This document shows, piece after piece, positions 51,768 through 60,054 of a stretch of 64,000 bases of DNA (position 1 is the first letter of the stretch; each line of letters opens with the position of its first letter). A program made the translations under genes and the position numbers. The notes below the pieces were generated by a model that saw only the letters and a list, made by a program, of their open reading frames with translations, ran no database searches and had not been told where the DNA came from. The DNA comes from Paenibacillus sp. KS-LC4 (GTDB lineage: Bacteria; Bacillota; Bacilli; Paenibacillales; Paenibacillaceae): contig NZ_CP145905.1 in assembly GCF_036894955.1 (NCBI RefSeq), positions 5,099,001 to 5,163,000 on the forward strand, given 5' to 3'.

Positions 51768-52925
51768 TTAGTTCGACTTCATTGCCACTTGCCCCGGCTT
51801 TGGCGCAGCCTGCTTCTTCAAACCAACCGCTGCCATGCTAATCACAAAACCGATGATCGCAATAATAGCCAGTGCCGCAACCTCGCTTCCAATGCCCGTT
51901 CCACCGAACAGCACATTCATTAGCCCTTCAACTGCATAAGTTGCTGGAAGCGCCTCTCCAAGCTTTACATAGAAATCCGGCAACAGCTCACGCGGCACAA
52001 TCGCACCAGATGAAACGAGCTGCGCGGACAGTGCGATAATATTAAACAGCATGCCAGCCATGCCAAATACATATAGGAACATTTGAGAGACAAACATAAA
52101 CGCAAGCACGAACATGAGCTGGAACAGCCAAAGCTTCAAGAAGCCCTGCTCCATTTGTCCATTAAACGCAGCGAGCAAAGAGGAGCCGACAAGCGATACG
52201 CCAACTGCCGCACCTGCCGTAATGATGCTTCTAGCTGCAAAACGCTGCCAGCGGCCTGCCTGAGCACTAACCATCATCGACGATTGCTCCAGATTCATCC
52301 CCATAATCATCGCGCCAACATAAGAAGCAAGCACCATCATCATCGGAACCATTTGGTTGCTCATGCCTTTAACAGGGTTCATGGATTCAATGTTCGCCGT
52401 AATACGCTGCGCTAAGCTTTGGCCAGCAACTGCTGCCTGCTCCGCTGGAACACCTGCCTTGCCAAGCGTACCTGCGATACCTTGCTCGACCGCCTGTGCA
52501 TTGGCTTCCTTCGTTACCTCTGCGGCAACATTACTCATAATGCTCTTAATTAAAGCGGGGTTGGATTCATTAATAAAATAGCCAATATCCGCCTTGCCAT
52601 CTGCCGCCATCGCCTTTTGCGAGAAATCAGCAGGGAAATAAATAATCATTTGCAGCTCACGTGCGTTAAGCTGCTGCTTCGCATCCTCAAGACTTGTAGG
52701 CTGCGACATTTGGAAAGGCAAATTGCTGATCAAAGAACCTGCGATTTGCGTGCCGAACTGTTGATCCTCATTAACGACTGCAATATGCAGTTTATCAGTA
52801 CGATCGGTCACTCCATTATAACCTGTCATCCATATAACTGAAAATACAATTTGAAACATAAGCGCCGTAATAATACCCACAATTGTTGTTGGACGCTTCA
52901 TAAAAGCTTGAATCGTGTTTTTCAT
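51768..52925 (-). CDS. YhgE/Pip-like ABC-2-type membrane protein (DUF3533)
   Basis: A 385-residue membrane protein, start at the ATG at 52925 (GGATGGGA upstream). The first membrane segment is TTIVGIITALMFQIVFSVIW, and the extracellular loop (about 40-200) has VVNEDQQFGTQIAGSLISNLPF, as in YhgE/Pip proteins. The last 200 residues have five further segments. Such proteins take part in export or in phage infection (Pip); here co-regulation with TetR suggests an efflux-type role. No ATPase is adjacent. Confidence 0.85.
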   Translation of the reverse strand: MKNTIQAFMKRPTTIVGIITALMFQIVFSVIWMTGYNGVTDRTDKLHIAVVNEDQQFGTQIAGSLISNLPFQMSQPTSLEDAKQQLNARELQMIIYFPADFSQKAMAADGKADIGYFINESNPALIKSIMSNVAAEVTKEANAQAVEQGIAGTLGKAGVPAEQAAVAGQSLAQRITANIESMNPVKGMSNQMVPMMMVLASYVGAMIMGMNLEQSSMMVSAQAGRWQRFAARSIITAGAAVGVSLVGSSLLAAFNGQMEQGFLKLWLFQLMFVLAFMFVSQMFLYVFGMAGMLFNIIALSAQLVSSGAIVPRELLPDFYVKLGEALPATYAVEGLMNVLFGGTGIGSEVAALAIIAIIGFVISMAAVGLKKQAAPKPGQVAMKSN

Positions 52926-52963
52926 CGCCAATCCCATCCTGTCTGTGTCAATTCATCTAATTT

Positions 52964-53001
52964 AAACGAATGTTTTAAACAATCAATTTAAACAATTGTT
53001 T
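52964..53001. promoter_or_regulatory. Candidate TetR operators (AAACN4GTTT pair)
   Basis: AAACAATTGTTT at 52990-53001 is a perfect 12-bp palindrome, and AAACGAATGTTT at 52964-52975 is a degenerate copy, 26 bp apart. They lie just upstream of the YhgE-like gene. The two copies suggest binding by the TetR regulator encoded downstream. Confidence 0.6.
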
Positions 53002-53136
53002 CAATAATATATTTTGCTTTGAAAATTGTCAACATGAAAATAATGATCCCTGGCATAAATCAGAAAATCCCTGTGTCCGCTGCAATAAATGCAACGAATA
53101 CAGGGATTTATGTTTCGGCGTCCGCACACGAAGCTA

Positions 53137-53949
53137 TTACGCTTCATCGCTCATTTCCTCTTCCCGCAGCTTATCTGCTGCAAGCTGCTTGCGGTATATG
53201 GCAGCGGATAGGAAAACGCTCATTTCATACAAGCCAATTAATGGGATGGCTACGAGCGAATCTGATACAAAATCAGGCGGCGTCACCACAACCCCAATAA
53301 AAATCATAATGAAATAAGAAATACGGCGCATTTTGCGCAACCGGATCGGATTCAAAATCCGAATTGCGGTTAAAAACATAATGACCAGCGGCAGCTCAAA
53401 TAAAAGCGAAATCGGAATCAAAATATTAAACATAAAGGTGAAATATTGAATAATTCCGAACGTCTCCACCAAATTCAAACTGTCTGAAACATTTCTGGTG
53501 AAATGAAACGCGAGTGGAAAAACGACAAAATAAGAAAACGACAGCCCTACCAAAAACATCAACAAGGCGAATGGGATATACTTAAGCGTCGCCCGCTGTT
53601 CCTTTACATGCAGAGCCGGCTTAACGAATGCCCATAGCTGATACGCTGTAAATGGAATCGTAATAATAAGCGCTATGACTAGCGCGAATTTCATATAGAC
53701 GCCGACCCCGTCCCACAAGGAGAACGTATGCATCGGCAAAGAGCGCGCTGGCTCAAGGCTCATAATAAAATCATAAGCAGGCTTGGCCACAAACAAACCG
53801 GCAATGAGGCCCACCAAGATAACGAGCAGCATATAAAAAATCCGTTTGCGAAGCTCTCCGATATGCTCCAGCAGCGGCATCAGGCCTTCCTCACGCAGCC
53901 GTTCGCGATTAAAGGGTTGTTCGGTAGCTTCGTCTTGCCTGATTCCCAT
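53137..53949 (-). CDS. tatC: Sec-independent protein translocase TatC
   Basis: A 270-residue TatC with six membrane segments. The N-terminal cytoplasmic part has the conserved PLLEHIGELRKRIFYML motif (about 24-40), which recognises the twin-arginine signal, and a glutamate in the periplasmic loop region DGVGVYMKFALVIALI is present in the usual place. It is 37 bp after tatA. It exports folded, cofactor-containing proteins. The C-terminus is acidic. Confidence 0.95.
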   Translation of the reverse strand: MGIRQDEATEQPFNRERLREEGLMPLLEHIGELRKRIFYMLLVILVGLIAGLFVAKPAYDFIMSLEPARSLPMHTFSLWDGVGVYMKFALVIALIITIPFTAYQLWAFVKPALHVKEQRATLKYIPFALLMFLVGLSFSYFVVFPLAFHFTRNVSDSLNLVETFGIIQYFTFMFNILIPISLLFELPLVIMFLTAIRILNPIRLRKMRRISYFIMIFIGVVVTPPDFVSDSLVAIPLIGLYEMSVFLSAAIYRKQLAADKLREEEMSDEA

Positions 53950-53986
53950 CTGTCACAATCTCCTTCCAGAAAAAAAGCGGGCCCGA

Positions 53987-54217
53987 TTAATCCGGCAGCC
54001 GCTTGTTATTCGACTCAGTATTGTCTGATTTGGAAACGTCGATCCGTTTCTCCTCTTTGTCCTTTGGCTCATCATCCATTACATCTCTTGCACCCGCTTT
54101 AAACTCCTTAAGCGTCCGGCCGAAAGCTCTACCCAATTCAGGCAGCTTGTTAGGGCCAAACAACAGCAGGGCCACTAGCACCAGCAAAATAATTCCCGTT
54201 GCACCAATAGATGGCAT
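53987..54217 (-). CDS. tatA: Twin-arginine translocase pore subunit TatA
   Basis: A 76-residue TatA/E protein: one membrane helix (GATGIILLVLVALLLFGPNKLPELG, with the FGP hinge), an amphipathic helix (RAFGRTLKEFKAGARDVM) and a charged tail. It sits between the molybdenum-cofactor gene and tatC, so the export system may serve molybdoenzymes. Typical in every respect. Confidence 0.95.
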   Translation of the reverse strand: MPSIGATGIILLVLVALLLFGPNKLPELGRAFGRTLKEFKAGARDVMDDEPKDKEEKRIDVSKSDNTESNNKRLPD

Positions 54218-54258
54218 AATCGTCTACCTCCCTCTCACTCTTGGATGTCTGTCCAAAC

Positions 54259-55335
54259 TCAGCATCCGTACAAACCGCCATAACCGAGCTGTGTAATATC
54301 TTGCTTCACAATGCGATGCCCAGCAAGTATGCGTGCCAGCAGGACATCGAATGAAGTATACGGGTCATGCATGACGCATCCCGGCAAGCCAAGTATCGGC
54401 ACTTCGTTCAAATAGCCCATTAACAGCATCGATCCAGGCAGCATCGGCGTTCCATAGCTCACGATGTGCGCACCCGACGCCTTAATTGCCCCTGGTGTGC
54501 GGTCGTCAGGATCGACAGACATACCGCCTGTTACCAATATCATATCATAATCTTGCTTAAGCAAATAGTTAATTTCATTAACAATTACCTGCTTGTCGTC
54601 GGGAGCAAAGCGCTGCTCGATGACCTCTGAGCCGAAGGCCTCCAGCTTGCTGCGGACAGCGGGACCGAATTTATCCTCGATTCTCCCGCCAAATACTTCC
54701 CCGCCTGTCGTCAGCAAACCTACTCGCAGCTTGCGAAATGGCTTTACACGAACAGGCGCAGCACCATCATGTGCCGAGCGATATTCTGCTGCCAAGCGCT
54801 CAACTACCTCTACCTTGGACTCCGGCACAACAAGCGGAATAGCGCGAGTAGCCGCAAGCTGCCCATCCTTCTTAACTACGCTATTCGTCTTTACCGTCGC
54901 AAGCGCAATTTCTCCGAGCGAATTAATGGCATGCACCAACGCTTCGTCAACCTCAACGAGCCCCAGCAGCTCGGATTTCATGCTTACTTTACCTTCATGC
55001 GGTTCGCTCAGCCAGATACCCTCTCCGCAAAGCGCCTTTGCCATCCTGCTTGCAGCATCATCCTCATGCAGCTCGCCAGCAGCAAGCTCCATAATGTAAA
55101 TATGCTCCTTGCCAATATCGAGCAGATTTGGAATATCAGCCTCAGTTATAATATGGCCTTTTTTAAAAATACGGCCTTTAAACTCACCCGGCACGATGCG
55201 GGTGAGGTCATGAGCCAGCCGCAAACCAATGGCATCGTAGACCGACACTTCCTTGAGCACCGTCTTGGTTACTGAACTCAGATCGGCCGTTGTCGCTGCT
55301 TCTCCTTGCTGCTTATGCTGCCCGGCACTGCTCAT
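54259..55335 (-). CDS. MoeA-like molybdopterin-binding protein (short)
   Basis: A 358-residue molybdopterin-binding protein. The C-terminal MogA-like domain is clear (VGLLTTGGEVFGGRIEDKFGPAVRSKLEAFG, then MILVTGGMSVDPDDRTPGAIK and VPILGLPGCVMHD). The N-terminal half (about 1-150: EVSVYDAIGLRLAHDLTRIVPGEFKGR and on) resembles only parts of MoeA, and the usual C-terminal MoeA domain IV is missing, so the protein is shorter than the 400-420 residues of a complete MoeA. It may be a MoeA-like variant for molybdenum insertion. It overlaps the next gene by 4 bp. Confidence 0.85.
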   Translation of the reverse strand: MSSAGQHKQQGEAATTADLSSVTKTVLKEVSVYDAIGLRLAHDLTRIVPGEFKGRIFKKGHIITEADIPNLLDIGKEHIYIMELAAGELHEDDAASRMAKALCGEGIWLSEPHEGKVSMKSELLGLVEVDEALVHAINSLGEIALATVKTNSVVKKDGQLAATRAIPLVVPESKVEVVERLAAEYRSAHDGAAPVRVKPFRKLRVGLLTTGGEVFGGRIEDKFGPAVRSKLEAFGSEVIEQRFAPDDKQVIVNEINYLLKQDYDMILVTGGMSVDPDDRTPGAIKASGAHIVSYGTPMLPGSMLLMGYLNEVPILGLPGCVMHDPYTSFDVLLARILAGHRIVKQDITQLGYGGLYGC

Positions 55336-55826
55336 AATACGTCGTCTCCTTGTGTACCGGAAATAATCTCAAGGGCTTGAGGCAGTTGATCCATAATGGC
55401 CATTAAGCTTTCATGGACACCTTTCGGACTGCCCGGTAAATTTACAATCAGCGACTTGCCGCGGATGCCGCATACGCCTCGGGACAGCATGGCACTTCTC
55501 GTCTTTTGAATAGCGCCAAACCTCATCGCTTCCGCAAGACCTGGAATAACCCGGTCAACCACACGCAAGGTAGCATCAGGCGTCACATCACGTATCGCAA
55601 GTCCAGTCCCTCCTGTTGTCAGCAATAAATCCGCTTGATAATATTCGGTCATCTCAATGATGGCTGCCATAATTTCATCCTGCTCATCTGGAACGATGCG
55701 ATAATCGACAATTACGCCGCCAAGCTCTTCCTCAACCAGCTCCCTGATAACTTGTGCGCTTGTATCTTCACGTTCACCGCGCGAGCCTTTATCACTAGCC
55801 GTCAAAATAGCTACTTTCCACTGCAT
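55332..55826 (-). CDS. MogA/MoaB-family molybdopterin adenylyltransferase
   Basis: A 164-residue MogA/MoaB protein. The conserved motifs are AILTASDKGSRGEREDTSAQ at the start, TTGGTGLAIRDVTPDATLRV near residue 80 and the C-terminal SLIVNLPGSPKGVHESL. It adenylylates molybdopterin in cofactor synthesis. It overlaps the MoeA-like gene by 4 bp and follows moaC by 65 bp. Confidence 0.93.
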   Translation of the reverse strand: MQWKVAILTASDKGSRGEREDTSAQVIRELVEEELGGVIVDYRIVPDEQDEIMAAIIEMTEYYQADLLLTTGGTGLAIRDVTPDATLRVVDRVIPGLAEAMRFGAIQKTRSAMLSRGVCGIRGKSLIVNLPGSPKGVHESLMAIMDQLPQALEIISGTQGDDVL

Positions 55827-55891
55827 TTACCGTTCCTCCCATCCCTTGTCCGATCATGGGTGATTCCATCGCTGGAAACAGCCGCCTTGCT

Positions 55892-56386
55892 TTATTTTTC
55901 TATCGAGTCTGCTTCCGCTTGAAACTGGTAATCGCCGTTTTTGCCACCGGTCTTTGCAACAAGATGTGTCGGGCCAATTACCATATCCTTCTGAATTGCT
56001 TTGCACATATCGTAAACGGTCAGCGCGGCGATCGAAACTGCCGTCAACGCCTCCATTTCGACCCCTGTTTTACCTGTTGTTTTCACGGTTGCCTGTATGT
56101 ATAGCTCATCTGCGCCATTGTCATCAAAGCGCACATCCACACCAGTCAAAGGAAGCGGGTGGCACATCGGAATGACGTCCGATGTTTTTTTTGCGGCCAT
56201 AATGGCTGCAACCTGTGATACGGCCAGTACATCGCCTTTGCCTATCGTTCCCGCTTTAATCCGTTCCAGCGTCTCGCTGTGCATCGTAACGGTCGTCTGT
56301 GCTGTAGCACTGCGAGACGTAACGTCCTTATCGCTTACATCCACCATCTTGGCCCTGCCCTGCTCGTTAAAATGCGTCAATCCCAC
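55892..56386 (-). CDS. moaC: Cyclic pyranopterin monophosphate synthase MoaC
   Basis: A 164-residue MoaC with the invariant segments MVDVSDKDVTSRSATAQTTV, KKTSDVIPMCHPLPLTGVD, GVEMEALTAVSIAALTVYDM and IGPTHLVAKTGGKNGDY. With MoaA it makes cyclic pyranopterin monophosphate, the first step of molybdenum cofactor synthesis. MoaA itself is not in the window. It follows the 5-FCL gene by 24 bp. Confidence 0.96.
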   Translation of the reverse strand: MGLTHFNEQGRAKMVDVSDKDVTSRSATAQTTVTMHSETLERIKAGTIGKGDVLAVSQVAAIMAAKKTSDVIPMCHPLPLTGVDVRFDDNGADELYIQATVKTTGKTGVEMEALTAVSIAALTVYDMCKAIQKDMVIGPTHLVAKTGGKNGDYQFQAEADSIEK

Positions 56387-56410
56387 AGCACTCTCTCCCC
56401 CTTACAGCTT

Positions 56411-57022
56411 CTATAGCAAAAGAATCCCGGATTCCGTTACGATTCCGTTCATCTTCAAATCATGCTCCTGCATCAGAACCTGCTCTGCAACCTGCGCTTC
56501 GAAAGCGGCGCCAATCCACATCGCACGCTTCCCTTCCTCACCTGCCCGCTCCGCAAATCGGTCATAATAGCCTCCTCCATAGCCCATTCGTCCGCCAATG
56601 CGGTCAAACTGTATGCCTGGGACGATGATAATGCCTGGCACCTGCCCCTGCGGAAGCTCCTCGCATTTCGCCGGGTCAGGCTCACGGATTCCGTATGCGC
56701 CTTCCATTAAATCCGCTGGCGATTGCAGCCGATACAGTGTCATCGAGCGATCAAGCGGGTGACAACGAGGGACGATTACCTCACGCCCAGTTGACCATAA
56801 CCTTTCCATTAGCGGCCACATGTCAAGCTCTGAGCGAAACGGGACATAACACATGATTTCGCGCTGCTTCGGATGCTCTTCCAGCCACACGCTTAATGCG
56901 CCGCATGCAAGCTCAGACCACAATGCCCGATCCTGCTTGGACAAGCGATCGCGGGCTTTAGCAGCATCCGCTCGAATCCGTTGTTTCTCCGCCTTTATTT
57001 GCGATTTCTCATTGTCCGTCAT
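56411..57022 (-). CDS. 5-Formyltetrahydrofolate cyclo-ligase
   Basis: A 203-residue enzyme from the ATG at 57022; a TTG at 57052 is an alternative. The signature segment IQFDRIGGRMGYGGGYYDRF near residue 140 binds ATP and substrate, and KAEKQRIRADAAKARDRLS is the N-terminal helix. It converts 5-formyl-THF to 5,10-methenyl-THF. The gene leads the molybdenum-cofactor/Tat set on the minus strand; a link to cofactor synthesis is not obvious. Confidence 0.93.
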   Translation of the reverse strand: MTDNEKSQIKAEKQRIRADAAKARDRLSKQDRALWSELACGALSVWLEEHPKQREIMCYVPFRSELDMWPLMERLWSTGREVIVPRCHPLDRSMTLYRLQSPADLMEGAYGIREPDPAKCEELPQGQVPGIIIVPGIQFDRIGGRMGYGGGYYDRFAERAGEEGKRAMWIGAAFEAQVAEQVLMQEHDLKMNGIVTESGILLL

Positions 57023-57177
57023 AATCGCTGTTCTGCCTTTCCAGTTCCTCAATTTCGATTATGTTCAGTTTACCATTGTTATGCAACTTTCGCCAATGGC
57101 GGCTTGCATTTGTGGTAATATATAATGAAATAGCAAGCAAGTGAAAGCTAAGCAATTATTCGTTGGAGGTATTTTTT

Positions 57178-59109
57178 ATGCTGCTTCAAGTTTCTAATAT
57201 AAGTAAAAGCTACGGTGTAGATCCCATATTATCAAACATTACGATGCAGGTGCTTGAACGCGAGCGCATCGGACTCGTTGGCGTCAATGGCGCCGGTAAA
57301 TCCACGCTGTTAAAAATCATTGCGGGGGAGATCTCTTTTGACTCCGGGGCCATCCACAAAGCCAAGGAAACGCGACTTGGCTATTTGGCTCAAAACAGCG
57401 GTCTGCAATCCGACCGCACCATTGAAGCAGAAATGCGTGCCGTATTTGCTCATCTGCTGGAGGCCGAGCAGGAGCTGCGCGATCTGGAGCAGCAAATCGC
57501 CGATCCTGTGCTGCATGAACAGCCAAAGCGTTATGAAGAGATACTTGACCGTTATTCCCGCCGCTCGGACTGGTTTCGCGAGCAAGGCGGCTTTGAAATC
57601 AATACGCGCATCAACAGTGTGCTTCACGGCATGGGCTTCGGCACTTTTCCGCTAGATACACCGATCCATACGCTCAGCGGCGGTCAAAAGACGAGGCTGG
57701 CGCTCGCCCGTATTTTGCTTCAGGCTCCTGATTTGCTCATGCTCGATGAGCCGACCAACTATTTGGATATTCCGACGCTCACTTGGCTTGAAGGCTATTT
57801 ACGCAGCTATTCCGGCGCGATTCTTGTCGTCTCTCATGACCGATATTTCCTTGATGCGCTTGTCCAGACGATTGTCGAAATCGAAAGGCATTCCGCTAAA
57901 CGTTATACAGGCAACTACAGCCGATATATTGACTTGAAGGCTGCCGAGTACGAAAGCGATTTAAAGCAGTTTGAGAAGCAGCAGGACGAAATTGCCAAGA
58001 TGGAGCAGTTCATTCAGCGTAATATCGTCCGTGCCTCAACTACGAAACGCGCCCAAAGCCGCCGTAAAGCGCTCGACAAAATGGACGTGCTCGATAAACC
58101 GCTAGGCGATTTAAAGAAAGCCAATTTCACGTTCCAAATTGAGCGCCAAACCGGCAAAGATGTTTTGCAGGTATCGGATTTATCCGTGCTGTTCGACGAG
58201 AAAAACAAGCCCTTGTTCCAGCATGTATCCTTTCGCCTGCATCGTGGCGAGACGGTGGCTCTTATTGGACCTAACGGTATCGGCAAATCGACACTGCTTA
58301 AGACGATTGTTGGGCAGCGCCAGCCATCCAGCGGCACCATCGCCTGGGGCTCCAATGTCAAGCTCGGATATTACGACCAAGAGCACACTGGACTTAATCA
58401 GACAAATACCGTATTGGAAGAAGTATGGGGGCTCTACCCCCATATGGAGGAAGCCCGTATAAGAACGGTTCTTGGCAGCTTTCTATTTAGCGGTGAAGAT
58501 GTGCTTAAACGCATTTCGGCGCTCAGCGGCGGCGAGAAAGCTCGTGTATCGCTTGCCAAGCTTATGCTGGCTCAAGCCAATGTGCTCATTTTGGATGAGC
58601 CTACCAACCATTTGGACTTGTACAGCAAGGAAGTGCTGGAATCCGCTTTGCTCGATTATGAAGGCACGCTGCTCTTTATTTCTCATGACCGTTATTTCCT
58701 TAATAAAATGGCGGAGCGCATTGTCGAACTGACACCCACGGGCACTGAACATTTCCTAGGAAATTATGACGAAATGATAGAGAAAAAGCATGAACTCGAA
58801 GAAGCACGGCTAGAGGAGTTAGCTAAGCGGACTGCTAGCCGTAAAGCTGCTGCACCTTCCGACAACGTTAGCGATTACGCGTTGGACAAGCAAGCAAAGC
58901 GAGAGGAACGCAGCCGTCAGCGGAAGCTGGAGCAAGTCGAAGCCGATATTGCCGAGCTGGAGCAAGCCATTGCAGATTTGGAGCTGCAACTGACAGACCC
59001 GTCTATTTTCAATGATTACATGCGCATTCAGGAAATACAGTCGCAAATTGACCAAAAGCGCACTGCTTTAAGCGAAGCCTATGAGCAATGGGAAACGCTT
59101 AGCGAATAG
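57178..59109 (+). CDS. ABC-F family ATPase
   Basis: A 643-residue protein from the ATG at 57178 (GGAGG, 8 nt upstream; the TTG at 57163 lies within that site). It has two ABC domains without membrane segments: Walker A GVNGAGKSTLLK and GPNGIGKSTLLK, signatures LSGGQKTRLALA and LSGGEKARVSLA, and the interdomain linker (about 235-320, with YSRYIDLKAAEYESDLKQFEKQQD). A C-terminal coiled coil (about 575-640) follows. ABC-F proteins act on the ribosome in translation control or drug protection. The subclass is not decided. Confidence 0.93.
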   Translation: MLLQVSNISKSYGVDPILSNITMQVLERERIGLVGVNGAGKSTLLKIIAGEISFDSGAIHKAKETRLGYLAQNSGLQSDRTIEAEMRAVFAHLLEAEQELRDLEQQIADPVLHEQPKRYEEILDRYSRRSDWFREQGGFEINTRINSVLHGMGFGTFPLDTPIHTLSGGQKTRLALARILLQAPDLLMLDEPTNYLDIPTLTWLEGYLRSYSGAILVVSHDRYFLDALVQTIVEIERHSAKRYTGNYSRYIDLKAAEYESDLKQFEKQQDEIAKMEQFIQRNIVRASTTKRAQSRRKALDKMDVLDKPLGDLKKANFTFQIERQTGKDVLQVSDLSVLFDEKNKPLFQHVSFRLHRGETVALIGPNGIGKSTLLKTIVGQRQPSSGTIAWGSNVKLGYYDQEHTGLNQTNTVLEEVWGLYPHMEEARIRTVLGSFLFSGEDVLKRISALSGGEKARVSLAKLMLAQANVLILDEPTNHLDLYSKEVLESALLDYEGTLLFISHDRYFLNKMAERIVELTPTGTEHFLGNYDEMIEKKHELEEARLEELAKRTASRKAAAPSDNVSDYALDKQAKREERSRQRKLEQVEADIAELEQAIADLELQLTDPSIFNDYMRIQEIQSQIDQKRTALSEAYEQWETLSE

Positions 59110-59153
59110 TATTTACTGCCTCTCTCCTTTATTAAATCATAGTAAATAACATT

Positions 59154-59201
59154 GCAGAACATGAACGAATCACATGCTACACGAATTCGTTCATGTTCTG
59201 C
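59154..59201. terminator. Strong terminator after the ABC-F gene
   Basis: Perfect 17-bp arms, 59154-59170 and 59185-59201 (core GCAGAACATGAACG), with CTTTTATATT after it on the plus strand. Confidence 0.9.
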
Positions 59202-59244
59202 TTTTATATTAGGTAGTACTAGGTCCATAAAAAAATATAAAAAG

Positions 59245-59271
59245 ATGCTTGCGCTATAAAAGCGCAAGCAT
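59245..59271 (-). terminator. Terminator of comA
   Basis: Perfect 11-bp arms ATGCTTGCGCT / AGCGCAAGCAT with a 5-base loop, followed on the minus strand by CTTTTTATATTTTTT. It lies 127 bp after the comA stop, at the end of the quorum-sensing operon. The 59272-59397 stretch holds another small stem (CTACAGC / GCTGTAG, 59316-59340) and no gene. Confidence 0.85.
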
Positions 59272-59397
59272 TGAGAGGGAAACCAATGTTAGGGTATTGC
59301 TAGGGGGATCAATGACTACAGCTTGCAAAGATTGCTGTAGCTATCCCAATATGAAAATGTCATTGCCTATCGAATATATAGGCAGCAACGGTAAAAC

Positions 59398-60054
59398 TCA
59401 AGGGACAAATTGCTCAAGTCGGATAATGCCAAGCCGCTTGGCCTCAGCGATCGCTTCCGATCGAGACCTCACGTTAAGCTTTTCAAAAATCCGAGTTAAA
59501 TGGTACTCTACAGTACGCTGACTCATATGCAGCTTTATGGCAATATCTTTGTTGCTATTGCCATACGCGACCTGCTGCAAAATATCCTGATCGCGTTCTT
59601 TGATTGATACTTCTTCAATTACTTTCTCAGCACGCGTAATTTTGACTTCGTTGCGTCGCAGCTGCTTAAGCAGTGAAATCGGAATTACCGCTTCCCCTCG
59701 CATAGCGCATCTAATGGCGTTATGCAGCTGTTCTCGCGAGACCGTCTTAGAGATAAAGCCGGAAACGCCGCATTCTATCAATAAATTATAGTGCGTGCTA
59801 ATTTCATAACCAGTATATATGAGCACTTTGCGATCCGGATCTTGCTGAATCAAACGTTTTGCAAGCTCAAGACCGCTTATGCCTGGCATGTTCAAGTCAC
59901 ATAAAATAATGTCAAATCCTTCATTGCTAATCGCATCTAGCGCTTCCATAGCCGATAATACAACCGTCACCTTCATTTCAGGATCTTGTTCTATCATCGT
60001 TTTGGTGCCTTCTCCGACAGATGGATGATCATCAACTAATAAGATACGAATCAC
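59398..60054 (-). CDS. comA: Response regulator ComA (NarL/LuxR type)
   Basis: A 218-residue response regulator. Receiver domain: D8/D9 acidic pair (LLVDDHPSVGEG) and phospho-acceptor D53 in ILCDLNMPG. Output domain: LuxR-type HTH at about 150-210 (QQVAYGNSNKDIAIKLHMSQRTVEYHLTRIFEKLNVRSRSEAIA). When phosphorylated by ComP it should bind palindromes like TTGCGG-N4-CCGCAA and activate target genes. It overlaps comP by 23 bp, in the usual comQXPA order, and ends the operon. Confidence 0.93.
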   Translation of the reverse strand: MIRILLVDDHPSVGEGTKTMIEQDPEMKVTVVLSAMEALDAISNEGFDIILCDLNMPGISGLELAKRLIQQDPDRKVLIYTGYEISTHYNLLIECGVSGFISKTVSREQLHNAIRCAMRGEAVIPISLLKQLRRNEVKITRAEKVIEEVSIKERDQDILQQVAYGNSNKDIAIKLHMSQRTVEYHLTRIFEKLNVRSRSEAIAEAKRLGIIRLEQFVP

